Shown: piece by piece, positions 20,960 through 31,094 of the stretch
How the letters are laid out: each line of letters begins with the position of its first letter
Numbering within the stretch: position 1 is the stretch's first letter
Assembly: GCA_963575745.1 (NCBI GenBank)
Contig: CAUYUJ010012558.1
Coordinates: 1 to 64,000 of the forward strand
Direction of reading: 5' to 3'
From: Prorocentrum cordatum
Taxonomy: Eukaryota > Sar > Dinophyceae > Prorocentrales > Prorocentraceae
Length of the DNA stretch: 64,000 nucleotides
The notes under the pieces: model-generated
What the model was told of the DNA's origin: nothing
The model's database searches: none
What the model saw: only the letters and a program-made list of their open reading frames with translations
Made by a program: the position numbers and the translations under genes

Positions 20960-21191
20960 AAATAACTCCAATAGAAAGGATTCGGAGAATGAGGCTTATG
21001 ATATAAATAAAAACGATGTATGCACAAACAAGGCGGTCTAAGCAAGAATTGCTCTATTAATATTTCGTGCAGAAACAGAAGGCTCTTAAACCATTCTGTG
21101 GTGGGCCTTTAAACGAATCAGGACGCTTCGACACTGCTCGACTTTCGGCGAGACCTATCCGAAACGCCCAAAGAACATCCGACACGCCGGC
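20960..21191. other. AT-richer sequence, nothing recognised
   Basis: Contains AATAAATAAAAACG at about 21004 and no gene or repeat that I can name. Confidence 0.5.
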
Positions 21192-21375
21192 ACCGACCTC
21201 GTCGACTTCGACGCCGTCGACGACGACGAGGCCAGGAAGGCCACGATCGACGTGGATCGGTGACGACGACGATGACGACGACGACGACGACCACGACGAC
21301 GATCGACAAGGACGATCGACGACGAAGACGACGACGAGCACGACGAGCACGACTAGCACGACGAGCACGACGATC

Positions 21376-21409
<34 letters not shown>

Positions 21410-21425
21410 CCGGCAGCGGCGTCGG
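21192..21425 (+). repeat. (GAC)n/(GACGAGCAC)n tract
   Basis: Long CGACGACGACGATGACGACG sequence with a block of GACGAGCAC units at about 21330-21370. Confidence 0.92.
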
Positions 21426-21437
21426 CGACGGGCGTCG

Positions 21438-21571
21438 GCGGCGGTGAGGCGCGCCGGCGCTCCTCGCCCACCCCCGCGGCGTGCAGCGCGGAGAGCAGCG
21501 CGAGGAAGGGGGGCGCAGCCACCTCGGGCGTGTCCGGCAGGGGGCGGGCGGCCATTTCCCGGGCGTTCTGC
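21438..21571 (-). CDS. Candidate small exon
   Basis: The minus strand shows an acceptor-like CTTCTAGCAG at about 21572-21581, followed by an open frame with normal composition: NAREMAARPLPDTPEVAAPP then FLALLSALHAAGVGEERRRA. It then runs into the GAC tract. No donor is clear, and no family is recognised. Confidence 0.25.
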
Positions 21572-21649
21572 TAGAAGTGCCCCTGGCTCAGGGTGCCCTC
21601 AGGACTTCCAAGCAGGCCGCCGAGGCCTCCAGAGCAGCCATTCACACCA

Positions 21650-21680
21650 GGCCCAGGGGCTCCAGGGGCTCCAGGGGCTC
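21650..21680 (+). repeat. Three copies of a 10-bp unit
   Basis: CAGGGGCTCC repeated three times in tandem. Confidence 0.85.
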
Positions 21681-21759
21681 CAACATGGAGCGGCAAGCTA
21701 GGAGCACCTTGGGCCAGGGGCACCCGTAGCACCCCCCGAATTCTAGATCACCCATCGAC

Positions 21760-21832
21760 CTCCTCCTCCTCCTCCTCCTCCGCCTCCTCCTCCTCCTCCT
21801 CCTCCGCATCCTCCTCCTCCTCCTCCTCCCTG
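21760..21832 (+). repeat. (CTC)n tract
   Basis: CTCCTCCTC with CGC and CAT interruptions, about 70 bp. Confidence 0.93.
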
Positions 21833-21837
21833 GACCC

Positions 21838-21965
21838 CCTCGAGTCATGAAAGAATCACCGCGGGACTGTCAGACATGTCCCGGATGAGATGCAGGTCCT
21901 GGGGGGTGGGTCGAGACCTCCCGGGGCGACGTTATGACAATATCACGACTTCGGGGGTCTGGGTC
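21838..21965 (+). repeat. 175-bp dispersed repeat, copy 5 (internal deletion)
   Basis: Starts CTCGAGTCATGAAAGAATCA, lacks about 60 bp of the family centre, resumes GTCAGACATGTCCCGGATGA and GGGTCGAGACCTCCCGGGG, and ends ATCACGACTTCGGGGGTCTG. Confidence 0.75.
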
Positions 21966-21967
21966 AG

Positions 21968-22321
21968 GGAGAACCAATACGGATTGAAGCAGTGCGTACT
22001 GCGCACGCATTGGGTATCCAGTTTCAAGGCACGTGACCCTATAGAGCGCGTTTCCCAACGACTCGCGATAACGGCCGTTGCTGGGAATGCTCCACCGTCA
22101 CCCCTCCCACCTGGCATCGTCAAGGTTCGCGCCGGCGCCGTTTGGAAATTGCTAGGTGCAGCTAATTCACAAACGACGCCTGCGTGAATCGTGACGACAC
22201 CAATTCCCTCGTCCCCCCACACGGGGATAGGATCGCCAGGGCGCCAAGTTATAAGAAAACTGGCCCGTATCCCGTCGCGCGGCACGTGAACCGGAACATC
22301 GACCTGGAATCGGCGATACAT
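21968..22321 (-). CDS. Unassigned coding-like frame
   Basis: The frame begins MYRRFQVDVPVHVPRDGIR and continues ASFLITWRPGDPIPVWGDEG, IGVVTIHAGVVCELAAPSNF and SRWETRSIGSRALKLDTQCV. Composition is balanced and unlike the low-complexity frames around it. At its downstream end it runs into the dispersed repeat at 21838-21965, so the last residues are repeat-derived. I do not recognise the family. Confidence 0.35.
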
Positions 22322-22399
22322 CGCCGATAGATCGGCGATGTGCCCCCGATATCAAATTCGAACGTTCCTGGGCGGGGTGGAGCTATCAGATCCCTATCG

Positions 22400-22994
22400 G
22401 CGATGAGCAAGCGATTCGGGTCGATGCGCCCCCCCTATGCCTGTGCCCCCCGATCGTTGCCCCCGAACTCTAAATTGGCGGCGCGCACAAGGGGGTACGG
22501 AGAGGGGCCAGCCCTACATCTCTTGACAAGGACCACGCCTTTTAAGAAACAGGGGTGTTTTTTACGCCCTCCCCCCTCCCCCTGCCCCCGCCGAGGGGGG
22601 CCGCGGTTCGAGTCCGCTGTCGGACCGGCCGAGTTCTTTCAGTCGGGAGGGAGACAGAGCATCAATGATGCACCGCCGTTGGTGCTCCTCACTCGCTCCT
22701 GTCCGCAGGCCAGGTGCCCCCGCAGCAGTGCCACGCTGATGAGCTACGATCGGCGGCGCATCACTGGCAGCGTCTTCGCTGCTCCCCTCAGCGAGCGTGG
22801 CCGGCCGTGCGCGCCCAGGCCGGGCGCGCCTCGCAGAGGCTCCACGAGCGGCAGGCCTGCGTGCGCTCGCCGTGCGGGCGGCCGCTGAAGCGAGCGGACG
22901 GCCGGCTGGGTGCGGACCCGAGGCGGACCCGGCCAAAGGCGGGCGCGGCCAGGGGCCCGTGCGGCGATGACGACGCTCGGACGACCCAGACACC
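22400..22994. other. GC-rich stretch, no supported gene
   Basis: Ala/Arg/Pro-rich frames on all strands. Contains an isolated GGTTCGAGTCC at 22605-22615 that is not part of a tRNA. Confidence 0.5.
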
Positions 22995-23172
22995 CTCCAG
23001 TCATCTAAAAATCACGACGGAAAATGTTTCACCATGTTCGGCCTCTGGGGGCCCCCACCGGGCCTCGGGAACGTCCACAAACGACGCGGGGTGAAAAAGA
23101 GGTCCCGCGAAACGGGTCGGGACCTCTGTAGGTCGACGTTCTGATCAAATCGCGACGTCGGGGGTCTGGGGA
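22995..23172 (+). repeat. 175-bp dispersed repeat, copy 2
   Basis: Full-length member: AAAAATCACGACGGAAAATG, TTCGGCCTCTGGGGGCCC, ACCGGGCCTCGGGAACGTCC, CGGGACCTCTGTAGGTCGAC, and ends GCGACGTCGGGGGTCTGGGG. Confidence 0.88.
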
Positions 23173-23284
23173 CGCCGACGACGATCATCAGACGTGATAA
23201 GGGCCTCTGGAGGCCTCGAGAAGGCGGAACAGAGAAGATATCCGACCAGCTTCTCGTCCTTCTGATGTTTTTGTTACCCACATG

Positions 23285-23556
23285 GGAGGGGGAGGAGGAG
23301 GAGGAGGAGGAGGAGGAGGAGGAGGAGGAGGAGGAAGCGGAGGAGGATGAGGAGGAGGAGGAGCAGGCGGAGGGAGGAGGAGGAGGAGGAGGAGGGGAGG
23401 AAGGAAGGGGGGGTGAGAAGGAGGATTTATTCGGTCGTGGGTGAGAGAGGACGAGGAGGAGGAGGAGGGGGAGGAGAAGGAGGAGAAGAAGGAGGAGGAG
23501 GAGGAAGAGGAAGAGGAGGAGGAGGAGGAGGAGGAGGAGGAGGAGGAGGAGGAGGG
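23285..23556 (+). repeat. (GAG)n polypurine tract
   Basis: About 270 bases of GAGGAG with few pyrimidines. Source of spurious poly-Glu, poly-Arg, poly-Gly and, on the minus strand, poly-Pro/Ser frames. Confidence 0.95.
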
Positions 23557-23599
23557 GCGAGCGGGAGCCGAGGGGCTGCAGGATCCAGAGTCAGGCGGG

Positions 23600-24225
23600 C
23601 GGGAGGCACCTGAGCACCCCCCCCCCAGCACCAGTACAGTGGAGCCTGAAGGCCAGGACCACCTTACTGGCACCAGGTGCAAGGAAGACGCACCTGCGTG
23701 CCTCAAGCAAGGGGCCCGCGGCGGGACCGGGGGGCACGGGGCCTGCGGCAGGCCCGTGCTCACCAGCACGAGGCCCACCGACCCGTGGAAGACCTCCCAC
23801 AGGGCTCTCAGCGTCGAGGCCTGGAACACGAGCCGCGCGTGGACCAGCAGCAAGATGGCGCAAACGGAGCCCACAAGTCCCGGTGAGTCGACGAGGTGGC
23901 CGAACTCCAGGAGGCCCAGCACGACGAGGCGCGCAGAAGGCCGAGCCGCACACGGCAAAACAAGGATGGGTGGGTCCAACACCCATTGCACGCAAGGGCC
24001 AGCGTAGCTGCAATCCCAAGCGCCCAGGAAGGGCCACACCTGCCGCGACAAATGACCTGCACGAGGCAGGACTTGAACGATAAACGAGTTGACGACACCA
24101 TTGCGGATCACACACCACTGCACATCGACAAGTAAAAGATACACGAATAGACAGCACCTGCGCGGATCAAGTACCACCGCACTGTACCATTTATTCTGCC
24201 TCCTCAAGGTCACCACCATCTTCAA
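23600..24225 (-). CDS. Coding-like hydrophobic frame (possible membrane-protein exon)
   Basis: Upstream of the purine tract the minus frame reads FVYLLLVDVQWCVIRNGVVN, PSARLVVLGLLEFGHLVDSP, GLVGSVCAILLLVHARLVFQ and WEVFHGSVGLVLVSTGLPQA, with two or three plausible membrane segments. A donor-like CCA|GTAAGG lies near 23665. The plus strand has a competing donor-like CCG|GTGAGT at about 23881, so the strand is uncertain. Low-complexity Pro/Ser sequence below 23590 is not part of it. Confidence 0.25.
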
Positions 24226-24263
24226 TAATACGGCCTAGCACACGAGCTTCCCTGTATCCGAGA

Positions 24264-24964
24264 TCAATCGCTAGGATAAGTGTGTGTGTGTGTGTCTAGG
24301 AGCCGCTGCTTACTCAGAGGGACTTGGGTTCGGGAAGCCTTGAACTCCTGCTCCCACTTCTTGGCCGTCCTGACAATGTCGCGGGCTGCTCCAGATGGTG
24401 AGCGTGGCGGCTCCGACCGCACCTCCTGCCGAATCGACTGTGGGTGCCTGCGGTTATCAAAATGCCGCGTATTTTCAGCTTCTCTGTCGCCACTGTGTTT
24501 ACTCTTGCACTTCTGAGCCAGCCCTCGATACTTACGAACATCCGAACAAACATACTGGCAGCATGTGGTGCAGAACATGATGAATTGTGGCGAATCCACC
24601 ATTGGGTATTCCACCAAGCTATGATTGGCAACCTTCGACGGATCTAAGAAACCATCTAGCTCATCCTCCAGAACAAGCTCCATTGGAGGTTTCCCATCTA
24701 TCAAACCTGGCCGAGTCTGATCAGGCTGGGTTGGCTGTCCGTCTACCTTCCCAGGGAAATTGTAGACCAGCCCCTCTGGAGTACAGTCGTACAGCCACGC
24801 CTGAAAGTTGCCCAAGTATTGTAACAGCATTTTGTGGAGTCTCCTGCAGCCACGAGCAACCTCAACGTGAGAATCCTCTGGCGTATTGAAAGCGGCCCCA
24901 AGCTTAGCCAACACATCCGCGGTGGAATTGCCTGTGTTCTCGAACGCCGATCGGATACATTCAA
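24264..24964 (-). pseudogene. LINE C-terminal region with CxxC knuckle
   Basis: A 216-residue open frame with good composition: EDSHVEVARGCRRLHKMLLQ, WLYDCTPEGLVYN, PPMELVLEDELDGFLDPSKV, ANHSLVEYPMVDSPQ, then IMFCTTCCQYVCS and KYRGLAQKC. The 'SHSLVEY...FCxxC...Y....GLA..C' order matches the C-terminal knuckle of the LINE at 11257-11704, so this is probably the end of a second, better-preserved LINE. It ends THTHTYPSD, where a (TG)n run at 24281-24297 is translated. Upstream it stops at GAG/GAC repeats, so RT and RNase H are missing. Confidence 0.5.
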
Positions 24965-24989
24965 TTACATCGATGTCGGTTGCGGTCGC

Positions 24990-25120
24990 GGAGGAGGAGG
25001 AGGAGGAAGAGGAGGAGAACGCGGAGGACGACGAACGACGACGACAACGACGACGACGACCAAGCGACGACGACGGCGACGGCGGAATCGACGCCGGCGG
25101 CGGCGGCGACGAGGCGCGCC
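24990..25120 (+). repeat. (GAG)n then (GAC)n tract
   Basis: GAGGAGGAGGAAGAGGAGGA followed by GACGACGACGACCAAGCGAC-type sequence. Confidence 0.9.
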
Positions 25121-25218
25121 TCGGGCAGGTCGGACCAGAGGCAGGTGACCAGGGGCTCGAAGGCCTCCTCCTGGAGTCCGCAGGCGAAAGGCGAAGCGAC
25201 CTTCCGAGAGTGTCTTCG
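25080..25218 (-). CDS. Candidate small exon
   Basis: The minus frame encodes VASPFACGLQEEAFEPLVTC then LWSDLPEARLVAAAAGVDSA, a balanced helical segment that then dissolves into the GAC tract. Same arrangement (short peptide-like frame abutting GTC repeats) as at 21438-21571. No splice border is convincing. Confidence 0.22.
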
Positions 25219-26279
25219 GGGACAGCGGAGAAGACTTCTCAGAAGGCTGGGGAACTTCCCAACCTTTTGAGAAAGCCAGCCCCCCCTCACTTCCCCGTGC
25301 CGGTTCGATTTCAATGTACCGCTTCTCGGCCAGCCAAAGCGCGGGTGGAAGCGGGGACGGCAGCCCCAAAACAGAAGACCACCTCGGCTGTACGACCTGG
25401 AACCGAACAGAAAACGGCGCGAGCGAAAATCCCAACACGGAGACAACGACTGGCCCCCAAGCAACAACAAAAACAAACGTACAATGTCTCAAATGTTTTC
25501 CCCACGGCACCACGATTCGAGCATCATCTCAGGGCGGGGGGGGCGAGGACCCAGGCCCTCTCGTTGGGAGGCCTGTTCCTGTGAGGTCTTCGTGGGGACG
25601 GCTGCTAACCCACATAACCGAGCCAGTGGACCAGAAAAAAGCCACCTGATACGCCGCACAAAACAAGATTACGACGGGATTGGGCCACGCGGGGTAGAAA
25701 TGATCTGGATCAGGCTAGGTTTAGCAGGCTTCAGACCACGGATATACCAGCGTCGATGCTGAATCCAACCTTCGAAAAATCGCGACCGAACCCCTCACTC
25801 AGTGAACAAAACTCGACGGGCGGTTCCTGATAATGTCTGGCATATTGGGTCCGCATTGGGCCACGGAACCGTCAAGCATCTGCTCGGGATGACAACTACC
25901 CCAAGGAAGCTGACGATAGATCCAGGGGTCCAAGTTATGAAGCAGTCTTGATGTCGGAGGTATGGGGATCAAGATTCGAGCTTCAAGGATCTAAGGTTTT
26001 GGGCACCGAAGTTGTTGGTTTTGATTATAAGTGTCCCTACCGCCCGTTGGTCGAGTAATCGTTTTGAACAGGGCCTCGTCCTCATCATGATCCTCTTCGT
26101 CTCCCGCCTGGCAGCTGCGCTTCCTCGCTTTGGTAACTGTGGGAATGCAGTGAGCTTGAGGGTGGTATCCTCACTCAGGGCTGCCAACTGAACAACAGTC
26201 GGCACGTTGGTCAGTTCCAGGGTGATCAATGGAGCAAGATCGTAACCACATACAACCGTCGCCACTTCGCTCTGGGAGA
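25219..26279. other. No gene recognised
   Basis: Moderate-GC sequence. Open frames on both strands overlap and have no domain. Confidence 0.45.
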
Positions 26280-26860
26280 TCTAACGGAATGCGGTCCTAA
26301 CCAGATCCAAGCAGTAGTTCGCCCCCGCTGGGCCGCCGTCCGCGCAACTCTCGCCACGTTCGTGGGTTTCTGGGGAGTCCAGCGTGCTTTCTGACATAAA
26401 TCCGACTGGCAGCTCGCCCCCGCCGTGGGTTGCCAACACTCCCATGAACATCTGCGAAGACAACCAGAGCGTGGCCCTACGGACAATTCGTGTTGTGACG
26501 ACTTCGGCTGTGGTTCCTGGTGCCGCGTGGATCGTTCAACCTTGACCGACCAACCGCCTTGAGATCGCCAAGTCGCTCCATACCGGCCAGCTTTGGGCCA
26601 ACAGCATCATTCAATCTTGAATGCCCGCACTGAGGTCGCATCCGCGTCGACACGACGCGAACCTATCGTACCCAGATCCAAACGGTAGCTCGCTCTCGCC
26701 GGGGGATACTTCCTGCGCAACTGTCGCCACTTTCGTGAACTCCTGCGAAGTCCAGCGAGGTGCGGCCTTACACATATCCGAACGGCAGCTCGCCCGCGCA
26801 GGGGCGCTGACAACTATGCCTTTGCTGCCCAATCTCGTGCACTTCTGGTAGGTTCATCGG
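26280..26860. repeat. Direct duplication, two ~160-bp copies
   Basis: 26295-26450 and 26665-26820 align along their length. Shared landmarks are CCAGATCCAA, GCGCAACT.TCGCCAC, TTCGTG, AGTCCAGCG and GGCAGCTCGCCC. Within each copy the phrase AGATCC...GTAG.TCGC and ATCCGA..GGCAGCTCGC are themselves similar, suggesting an internal half-length duplication. Confidence 0.7.
26505..26664 (+). repeat. Dispersed repeat shared with 28900-29075, copy a
   Basis: Shares GTTCAACC, TTGGGCCA-type, CGTTCAA.CTTGAA.GCCCGC, GAGGTCGC and CGACACGAC.CGAACCT in the same order and spacing with 28900-29075. Confidence 0.65.
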
Positions 26861-26864
26861 AGCG

Positions 26865-27130
26865 CGGTCTTACCGAGTCCTGAACTTTCGGTGGCAACTC
26901 ATGTGAGCATCCCACGCCATATTGCTGGCCTTGTGAATCAACGCTGACCGAAGCTAATCGACGCTGATCGCAATTGAAACTACGCTAATCGACGCCAGAT
27001 CGGCGCTTCCTTATCGTTTACCAGACGCTCGCGCACGCCAGCACACCCTAGAAAGGCAATTTAGAGGTCAGAGTGAGGGGGCCTAACGGTCATTCATTGT
27101 CCCTGGGTGCGTGGCTGAATAAGGAAATCG
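26865..27130. other. Nothing recognised
   Basis: Short spacer with an ATCGACGCTGATCG-like motif repeated near 26945-27000. Confidence 0.4.
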
Positions 27131-27139
27131 TCGTGAGAA

Positions 27140-27323
27140 TTCTGCTTGTTGCGTTGTTGTTGTTGCGTTGTTGTTGTTGCTGCTACTGTTGTTGTTGTGG
27201 TTATTGTTGTTGTTGCTTTTGATGCTGGTGTTGTTGTTGTTTTTGTTGTTGTTGTTATTGGTGTTGTTGTTGCTGTTGTTGCTGTGATTGTGGTTGTGGT
27301 TGTGGTTGTGGTTGTGGTTGTGG

Positions 27324-27375
<52 letters not shown>

Positions 27376-27376
27376 C
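27140..27376 (+). repeat. (TTG)n microsatellite
   Basis: TTGTTGTTG with a (GTTGTG)n block at about 27285-27330. Gives spurious poly-Asn, poly-Gln and poly-Thr frames. Confidence 0.95.
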
Positions 27377-27377
27377 G

Positions 27378-27660
27378 TCGTCCCACCCGCGACCAACCCC
27401 GCGACCCACCCCGCGACCCACCCCGCGACCCATGCCGCGACCCAACCCCGCGACCCACCCCGCGACCCAACCTCGCGACCCACCCCGCGACACACCCCGC
27501 GACACACCCGCGACCCACCCGCGACCCAACCGCGACCAACCCCGCGACCCACCCGCGACCCACCCCACGACCCATCCGCGACCCATCCGCGACCCACCCG
27601 CGACCCACCCCGCGACCCACCCGCGACCCACCCCGCGACCAACTCGACGACCCACCCTCA
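27378..27660 (+). repeat. CGCGACCCACC minisatellite
   Basis: About 25 units of CGCGACCCACC or CGCGACCCACCC. A smaller patch of the same unit recurs at 27825-27880. The 11/12-bp alternation moves the frame, so the Gly/Trp/Val-Ala-rich minus-strand peptides are not a conserved product. Confidence 0.93.
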
Positions 27661-27689
27661 AGGGAAGCAAAAACACCTGGACCCGATAA

Positions 27690-27772
27690 TTGACGTTTAC
27701 TAAACGTCCCTGGGCGTTTACCAAACAACTCTGCCCTGTTCGATTCATCCCTTATGTGCGTTTACTAAACGG
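27690..27772. repeat. Three near-palindromic CGTTTACTAAACG boxes
   Basis: GACGTTTACTAAACG at about 27691, GGGCGTTTACCAAACA at about 27712 and TGCGTTTACTAAACGG at about 27757, each nearly its own reverse complement, between the two patches of CGCGACCC repeats. Confidence 0.8.
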
Positions 27773-27886
27773 CTTCGCTTGTCGGGGTGATTATAGGGGG
27801 TGGATTCTCTGCCCTCTACATCTGCGACCCGCCCGCGATCCACCCGCGACCCAACAGCGACCCACCCGCGACCTACCCACATCGGT

Positions 27887-28310
27887 TTAAGGAAAAAATC
27901 GGCGCCTGCGAAGGGCTCGTTGCATAATTTGTGAAACTTTGGAATCTGCGGCGGGCTTCTCCAGAGTCTCACAAACTGCCGACGTCCCCACCGCCCCCTC
28001 GACGTAAAGCTGCCATGACTTGCTCCCGAGCCAGCGGTGGTTCGCCCTTGCTGAGCGTGGGGTGGCCAGCTGCGCAGCTGCTGCCGCTTCCGCGAGGCCG
28101 AAACACGTGGTCACCGGCCACCCCTGGCGTGAAGGGCGACATGCCCCAAGGAAGCATCGTCGACACTGGTTACATGGACGCCAACGACACGGACAAGACA
28201 TGGACAAGCTGCTGCAGGGGCGCCGCGGACACGGACCGCCTCTTGCTGCTGTTCGACTCGCAGGTTCGGGCGCCACGCGCGGCCGCGGGCGCCCAGAGCG
28301 GCAGCTGACT
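27887..28310 (-). CDS. Unassigned coding-like frames
   Basis: The 130-residue minus frame 27887-28276 contains ANHRWLGSKSWQLYVEGAVG and TSAVCETLEKPAADSKVSQI, a balanced segment unlike neighbouring low complexity. The adjacent frame 27969-28166 contains STMLPWGMSPFTPGVAGDHV. They may be one protein with a frameshift. No family recognised. Confidence 0.3.
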
Positions 28311-28382
28311 ACTTAATGTGGCACCTTCGGCAGCTGGGCGATACGGTGCGCGGGAAGAAGGGCAATCGCCGCCGCGCTGCCG

Positions 28383-28552
28383 CCCCAGACCCCCGACGTC
28401 GTGATTTGTGTCCACACGTCTAGCCCCAGAGGTCTCGACCCATTCCCCGGGGCCAAGGTTTCAGCACGAGTCGATGTTTGACGGTCCCGACGCCCAGTAA
28501 AGGCTCCGGAGCTAGGAAAACCTCCCGTCGTGATCGTTGCATGACTTGAGGG
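28383..28552 (-). repeat. 175-bp dispersed repeat, copy 4
   Basis: Full-length on the minus strand: GATCACGACGGGAGGTTTTC, GGCGTCGGGACCGTCAAACA, TCGACTCGTGCTGA, ATGGGTCGAGACCTCTGGGG and ATCACGACGTCGGGGGTCTG. It fits the family consensus best in its outer thirds. Confidence 0.88.
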
Positions 28553-28680
28553 GCCATGAGGGAGTCTGGGGCTGGCGCTTTGCAGGGCCACGCTGTCCCA
28601 GGGCCACGCCACGGTGCACCTGTGCGTCACGCTGTCCCAGGGCCATGGCCTCGGGAAGTCATCCTCTTCCCCCTCTTCCT

Positions 28681-28800
28681 GGCCACGGCCTCGGGAAGTC
28701 ATCCTCCTCCCTCTCTCCTCCTCCTTCCTCCCTCCTCCTCTACTCTTCTCCTCCCTCACTCCTCCTCCTCCTCCTCTCTCCCTCCTCTGCCTCTCGGCGG
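28681..28800 (+). repeat. CTCC-rich tract and 51-bp duplication
   Basis: CCTCCTCCTC pyrimidine sequence. Just before it, GCCTCGGGAAGTCATCCTC occurs twice, near 28648 and 28688. Confidence 0.8.
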
Positions 28801-28899
28801 AGGAGGGAGGGAGGACCTGGCGGCGCGCACCTGCGAGCTGTCAGTGCCCGCGCAGGGCGGCGCAAGGTAGAGGCCAAGGACCGTGTACAGCAGGCTCGT

Positions 28900-29075
28900 G
28901 TCGGAACGACCCCGGCGTTAGTCTCTGACACCGCGTCGGTCGTTCAACCATGCACGATCTGCGGCTTTTGGATCTCCACGTCCTTCCATGTCGGCAACAT
29001 CTGGGCCACTGGCGGCGTTCAACCTTGAACGCCCGCGGCGAGGTCGCCGCCGCGCCGACACGACACGAACCTGTC
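28900..29075 (+). repeat. Dispersed repeat shared with 26505-26664, copy b
   Basis: Same ordered landmarks as copy a, including GTCGTTCAACC, GTTCAACCTTGAACGCCCGC and CGACACGACACGAACCTGTC. Confidence 0.65.
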
Positions 29076-29423
29076 GCAGACAGTCTAATCCTGGGTACGC
29101 CGCTGCACGAACGATACCAACAACATCTTCATCGTCGTCGGGCGTGTGTGCTTCCTCTTCGCCCTCCAGGCCTTCTGTCCTTGCCAGTCCGCTGTTTGTC
29201 CCGCCTCTCTGCATCCCCTTTTCTCATCATCCTCTCCGTCGTCGGTATGATGCTGGGGTTCCTCCATTCATATGCATTCGGTGCTGGCTTCTCGTATATC
29301 ATTCACACAGGGTTGCACGATTCGTCAAAACACCCAGGGAGACCCAAGTGGAGAAAAGGGACGGGTGGAAAGATAAGGTAGGGGAGAGACAGAGCGGGAC
29401 CGGGTAGGGAGAACGACGAGGTG

Positions 29424-29592
29424 AGTGAGAGATGGAAAATGAGGAGGCGAATGATGATGATGATGAGGAGGAGGAGGAGGAGCAGGAGGAGGAGGAACAG
29501 GAGCAAGAGCAGGAGGAGGAGGAGGAGGAGGAGGAAGGGGCGGTGGGGGGAGGAGGATAAGGAGGAGGAGGAGGAGGAGGAGGAGGAAACCG
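29424..29592 (+). repeat. (GAG)n/(GAT)n purine-rich tract
   Basis: GATGATGATGAGGAGGAGGA then GAGGAG to about 29590. Confidence 0.92.
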
Positions 29593-29599
29593 AGAACCG

Positions 29600-30650
29600 G
29601 CGGAGTGCGAGATTCGCACCCCGCACCCCCGCCGAGGGGGATAGGGTGGCGGAGGAGGGAGACGAGGAGGATGAGCAGAGGGGGAAGGAAGGATGACGGA
29701 GCAGTAGAGGGCGGACGAGGAATGGCCCACTCCCAAGACTTGAAGCCGAAAATTACATTGGCATCTGACTTGAACGTTGTCGTCTTCCGCCTGCCTTCCG
29801 CCAGCGGAGCCGCCGATGCTTTACTTCCGCTGGCCCAGGCCGGTCTTCCGCCCGCTTCCTTCGAAGGCGAGATGCCGCGGAGGTGCTAGGCACTTCCCTG
29901 AGGCGCCCCTTTTAGCGGATTTGTCTGTACCTGCTCGGCACCATGCAGCTCCTTGCTCCCAAGGTGGTGGGCGAGTCCACCGAGGGGCCTAAACAGAAAC
30001 AAGCATACGTGTGGCGAAGGCTCGGAGGAGGGGGGCCCAGGGGGGGGGGGGGCAGCGGGAACATCGCGACGGGCTGCGCAGCCCAAACTCCTCGAGACCG
30101 TCCTGCACGAAGCAGACGTGCACGGCCACGTAGGTGCGGTGGGTGGAGCAATCCGTGACGACGGTAGAGAACCTCCGCCACCTCCTCCTCCTCCCCTTCC
30201 CCTCCCCGTCCTTCTCCTCTTCAGCCTCCTCCCTCCGCCGCTACTGTGACGCAGCGACCCAAAAGCCAGGCAGGCGACCGGCCCGGCAAGGGACAATATG
30301 GCAAAAGAGCACAGGGCCGAAGCGGGGAGGAGGAGGAGGTAGGCACGGCCAGGTAAAATTGCTTATGCACGAGGGGCGTTGTAACAGCCTTGAGGGAGGA
30401 AGGAGGGAGCGCGGAAAAAGACGCCTCCCAGCCCTGCGGAGGCATCTCCTTCCTTCGTCTTCCTCCCCCCCGTCCCCCCCTGCTCAATGCAGTGACAGCG
30501 CAGACTGCGCAGCCGAAACACAGGATCACATCGCTTTTTTGGCCACAGAGGTCGCGAGGCGCCCCAGGACCCCAGCGAGCCCACGGCACCATCCAGGAGC
30601 AGGAGACTCACGTGGGGGCTCTCCAGACATGCGGTGCAGCAATTCCTTCG
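29600..30650. other. No gene recognised
   Basis: GC-rich sequence with Pro/Arg/Ser-rich frames on both strands and a CTCC tract at about 30178-30240. Confidence 0.45.
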
Positions 30651-30657
30651 ATGCGTA

Positions 30658-30778
30658 AACCCCCCAGAGGTCTGCACAGCATCTTTAGTGCCAGAATTAT
30701 TTTCTCGGGGCCCGCTCAGGGCCCCCAGGGCCGAAAACAGCGAAAAACCTTCCGTCGTCATTTTGTCATGCCTCGAAG
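30658..30778 (-). repeat. 175-bp dispersed repeat, copy 6 (partial)
   Basis: Contains CCCCCCAGAGGTCT, GGGCCCGCTCAGGGCCCCCA, GGGCCGAAAACAG and ACCTTCCGTCGTCATTTTGT, ending CATGCCTCGAAGG. Confidence 0.75.
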
Positions 30779-31094
30779 GGGGTCCGGGATCGGCGTCGAC
30801 GAGATTTCGCGACACCTCGGCAGAAAATAACCCCAAACCGGCCGCTCAATTTGTTCGGAGCCTCGGATTCCAGGGTCTATGGGGGCGCCGCTGGCGGGGA
30901 CGATCTCCTACCATCCGAACCCAACCCCCTCCAACCATCGACTCGCCTGAATCGATGGGCGGCGGGCGGTGGGTGACCGAACCCCAAGGGTACCCTGCGA
31001 GGCTGGCCAGTGGAAGCGGCAAAAGACGAGCCGCAGAAACAACGGGTACCCTAAAATAGTCCCGCATCTTTATTGCGCGCGTTGACTCCAATCA

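Noticed and set aside
22300-22350. Fifth copy of foldback family 1
   Set aside because: ATCGGCGATACATCGCCGAT resembles the palindromic core, but the GGTCGGAGGATCGCGC arms are absent.
22605-22615. GGTTCGAGTCC as a tRNA T-loop/B box
   Set aside because: No A box, no cloverleaf and no acceptor-stem complement could be found around it.
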